A program made the translations under genes and the position numbers. A DNA stretch of 6,189 nucleotides, taken from NCBI GenBank assembly GCA_009782665.1, contig WRIP01000084.1, forward strand, positions 1-6,189. The letters are read 5' to 3'. The stretch comes from Oscillospiraceae bacterium (GTDB lineage Bacteria; Bacillota; Clostridia; Oscillospirales; Ruminococcaceae). Positions 6,040 to 6,189 of this stretch are shown here, piece after piece. The notes under the pieces are model-generated. The model did no database searches. It saw only the letters and a list, made by a program, of their open reading frames with translations, and was not told where the DNA came from. Numbering within the stretch: the stretch's first letter is position 1; the number at the start of each line of letters is the position of its first letter.

Positions 6040-6189
6040 ATGAAATATATTTGGAGTGATTCAAAGGATCCCAGTTTTAATCTAGCACTCGAGCAGTATG
6101 CATTTGATACTGTCAGCGTCGATGATGATGTCTTTATGCTATGGCAGAATGACAATAGTATCATCATCGGTGTTCATCAGAACACCATT
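6040..6189 (+). CDS. lplA: lipoate-protein ligase A, N-terminal fragment cut by window edge
   Basis: Fifty codons are open from the ATG at 6040 to the right edge. The enzyme activates free lipoate with ATP and attaches it to lipoyl-domain lysines, here most likely Lys64 of GcvH. Family signs are the N-terminal DPSFNLALEQYAF (10-22), then VFMLWQNDNSIIIGVHQNT (31-49), which matches the LplA pattern of a Trp-Gln-Asn segment followed by IIG-x-x-QNT in the lipoate-binding site. The spacing of an acidic DP-FNLALE start fits LplA better than LipM/LipL octanoyl- or amidotransferases of the same superfamily, but the catalytic lysine and C-terminal domain are outside the window. The ribosome site is weak (AAGAAAG, 6024-6030, 9 bases before ATG). 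It is divergent from the gcv operon, so it is co-located but not co-transcribed. Confidence 0.88.
   Translation, partial: MKYIWSDSKDPSFNLALEQYAFDTVSVDDDVFMLWQNDNSIIIGVHQNTI

Noticed and set aside
5967..6167. 66-codon minus-strand frame opposite lplA
   Set aside because: It is antisense to the recognisable LplA N-terminus; the protein is low-complexity and hydrophobic, from AT-rich sequence.
1..6189. Mobile element, CRISPR array, tRNA/rRNA or defence system
   Set aside because: I saw no repeat-spacer pattern, transposase, terminal inverted repeats or RNA gene; the window is almost filled by conserved metabolic genes.

Overview
The window carries a complete-looking glycine cleavage system (GCS) operon on the minus strand. 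Reading in its direction of transcription (right to left), it contains gcvT (T protein), gcvH (H protein), gcvPA and gcvPB (the two subunits of a split P protein), and lpdA (dihydrolipoamide dehydrogenase, L protein). lpdA is cut by the left edge of the window. Facing the other way at the right edge is the 5' end of lplA, a lipoate-protein ligase, whose product would attach the lipoyl arm that H protein needs.

Layout: lpdA 1-1260 (C-terminus missing); gcvPB 1262-2701; gcvPA 2701-4008 (the start is set at 4008, not at the upstream in-frame ATG at 4068); a 106-base gcvPA/gcvH gap with a terminator-like hairpin and a perfect 12+12 inverted repeat; gcvH 4115-4498; a 59-base AT-only-hairpin gap; gcvT 4558-5646 with a TTG start; an AT-rich divergent intergenic region 5647-6039; lplA 6040 to the window end. 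gcvPA/gcvPB overlap by one base and gcvPB/lpdA are separated by one base, which points to translational coupling of P1-P2-L.

How it works together: P protein (GcvPA+GcvPB, PLP) decarboxylates glycine and loads aminomethyl onto the lipoyl arm of GcvH. GcvT moves the one-carbon unit to tetrahydrofolate and releases ammonia. LpdA reoxidises the dihydrolipoyl arm with NAD+. LplA would load salvaged lipoate onto GcvH.

Organism: the split P protein, purine-rich strong Shine-Dalgarno sites (AAGGAGGT, AAAGGAG), a TTG start, coding GC in the mid-40s percent with spacers near 30 percent, and a GCS operon with its own lpdA and an adjacent lplA together suggest a Bacillota/Clostridia-like, probably anaerobic bacterium. 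This is an inference; no taxonomic marker gene is present.

I do not see a wholly new system here. The parts worth a second look are regulatory: an intra-operon terminator/attenuator between gcvH and gcvPA, a palindrome upstream of gcvPA that shares half-sites with a palindrome covering the probable gcvT -10 element, and no recognisable glycine riboswitch in front of the operon.
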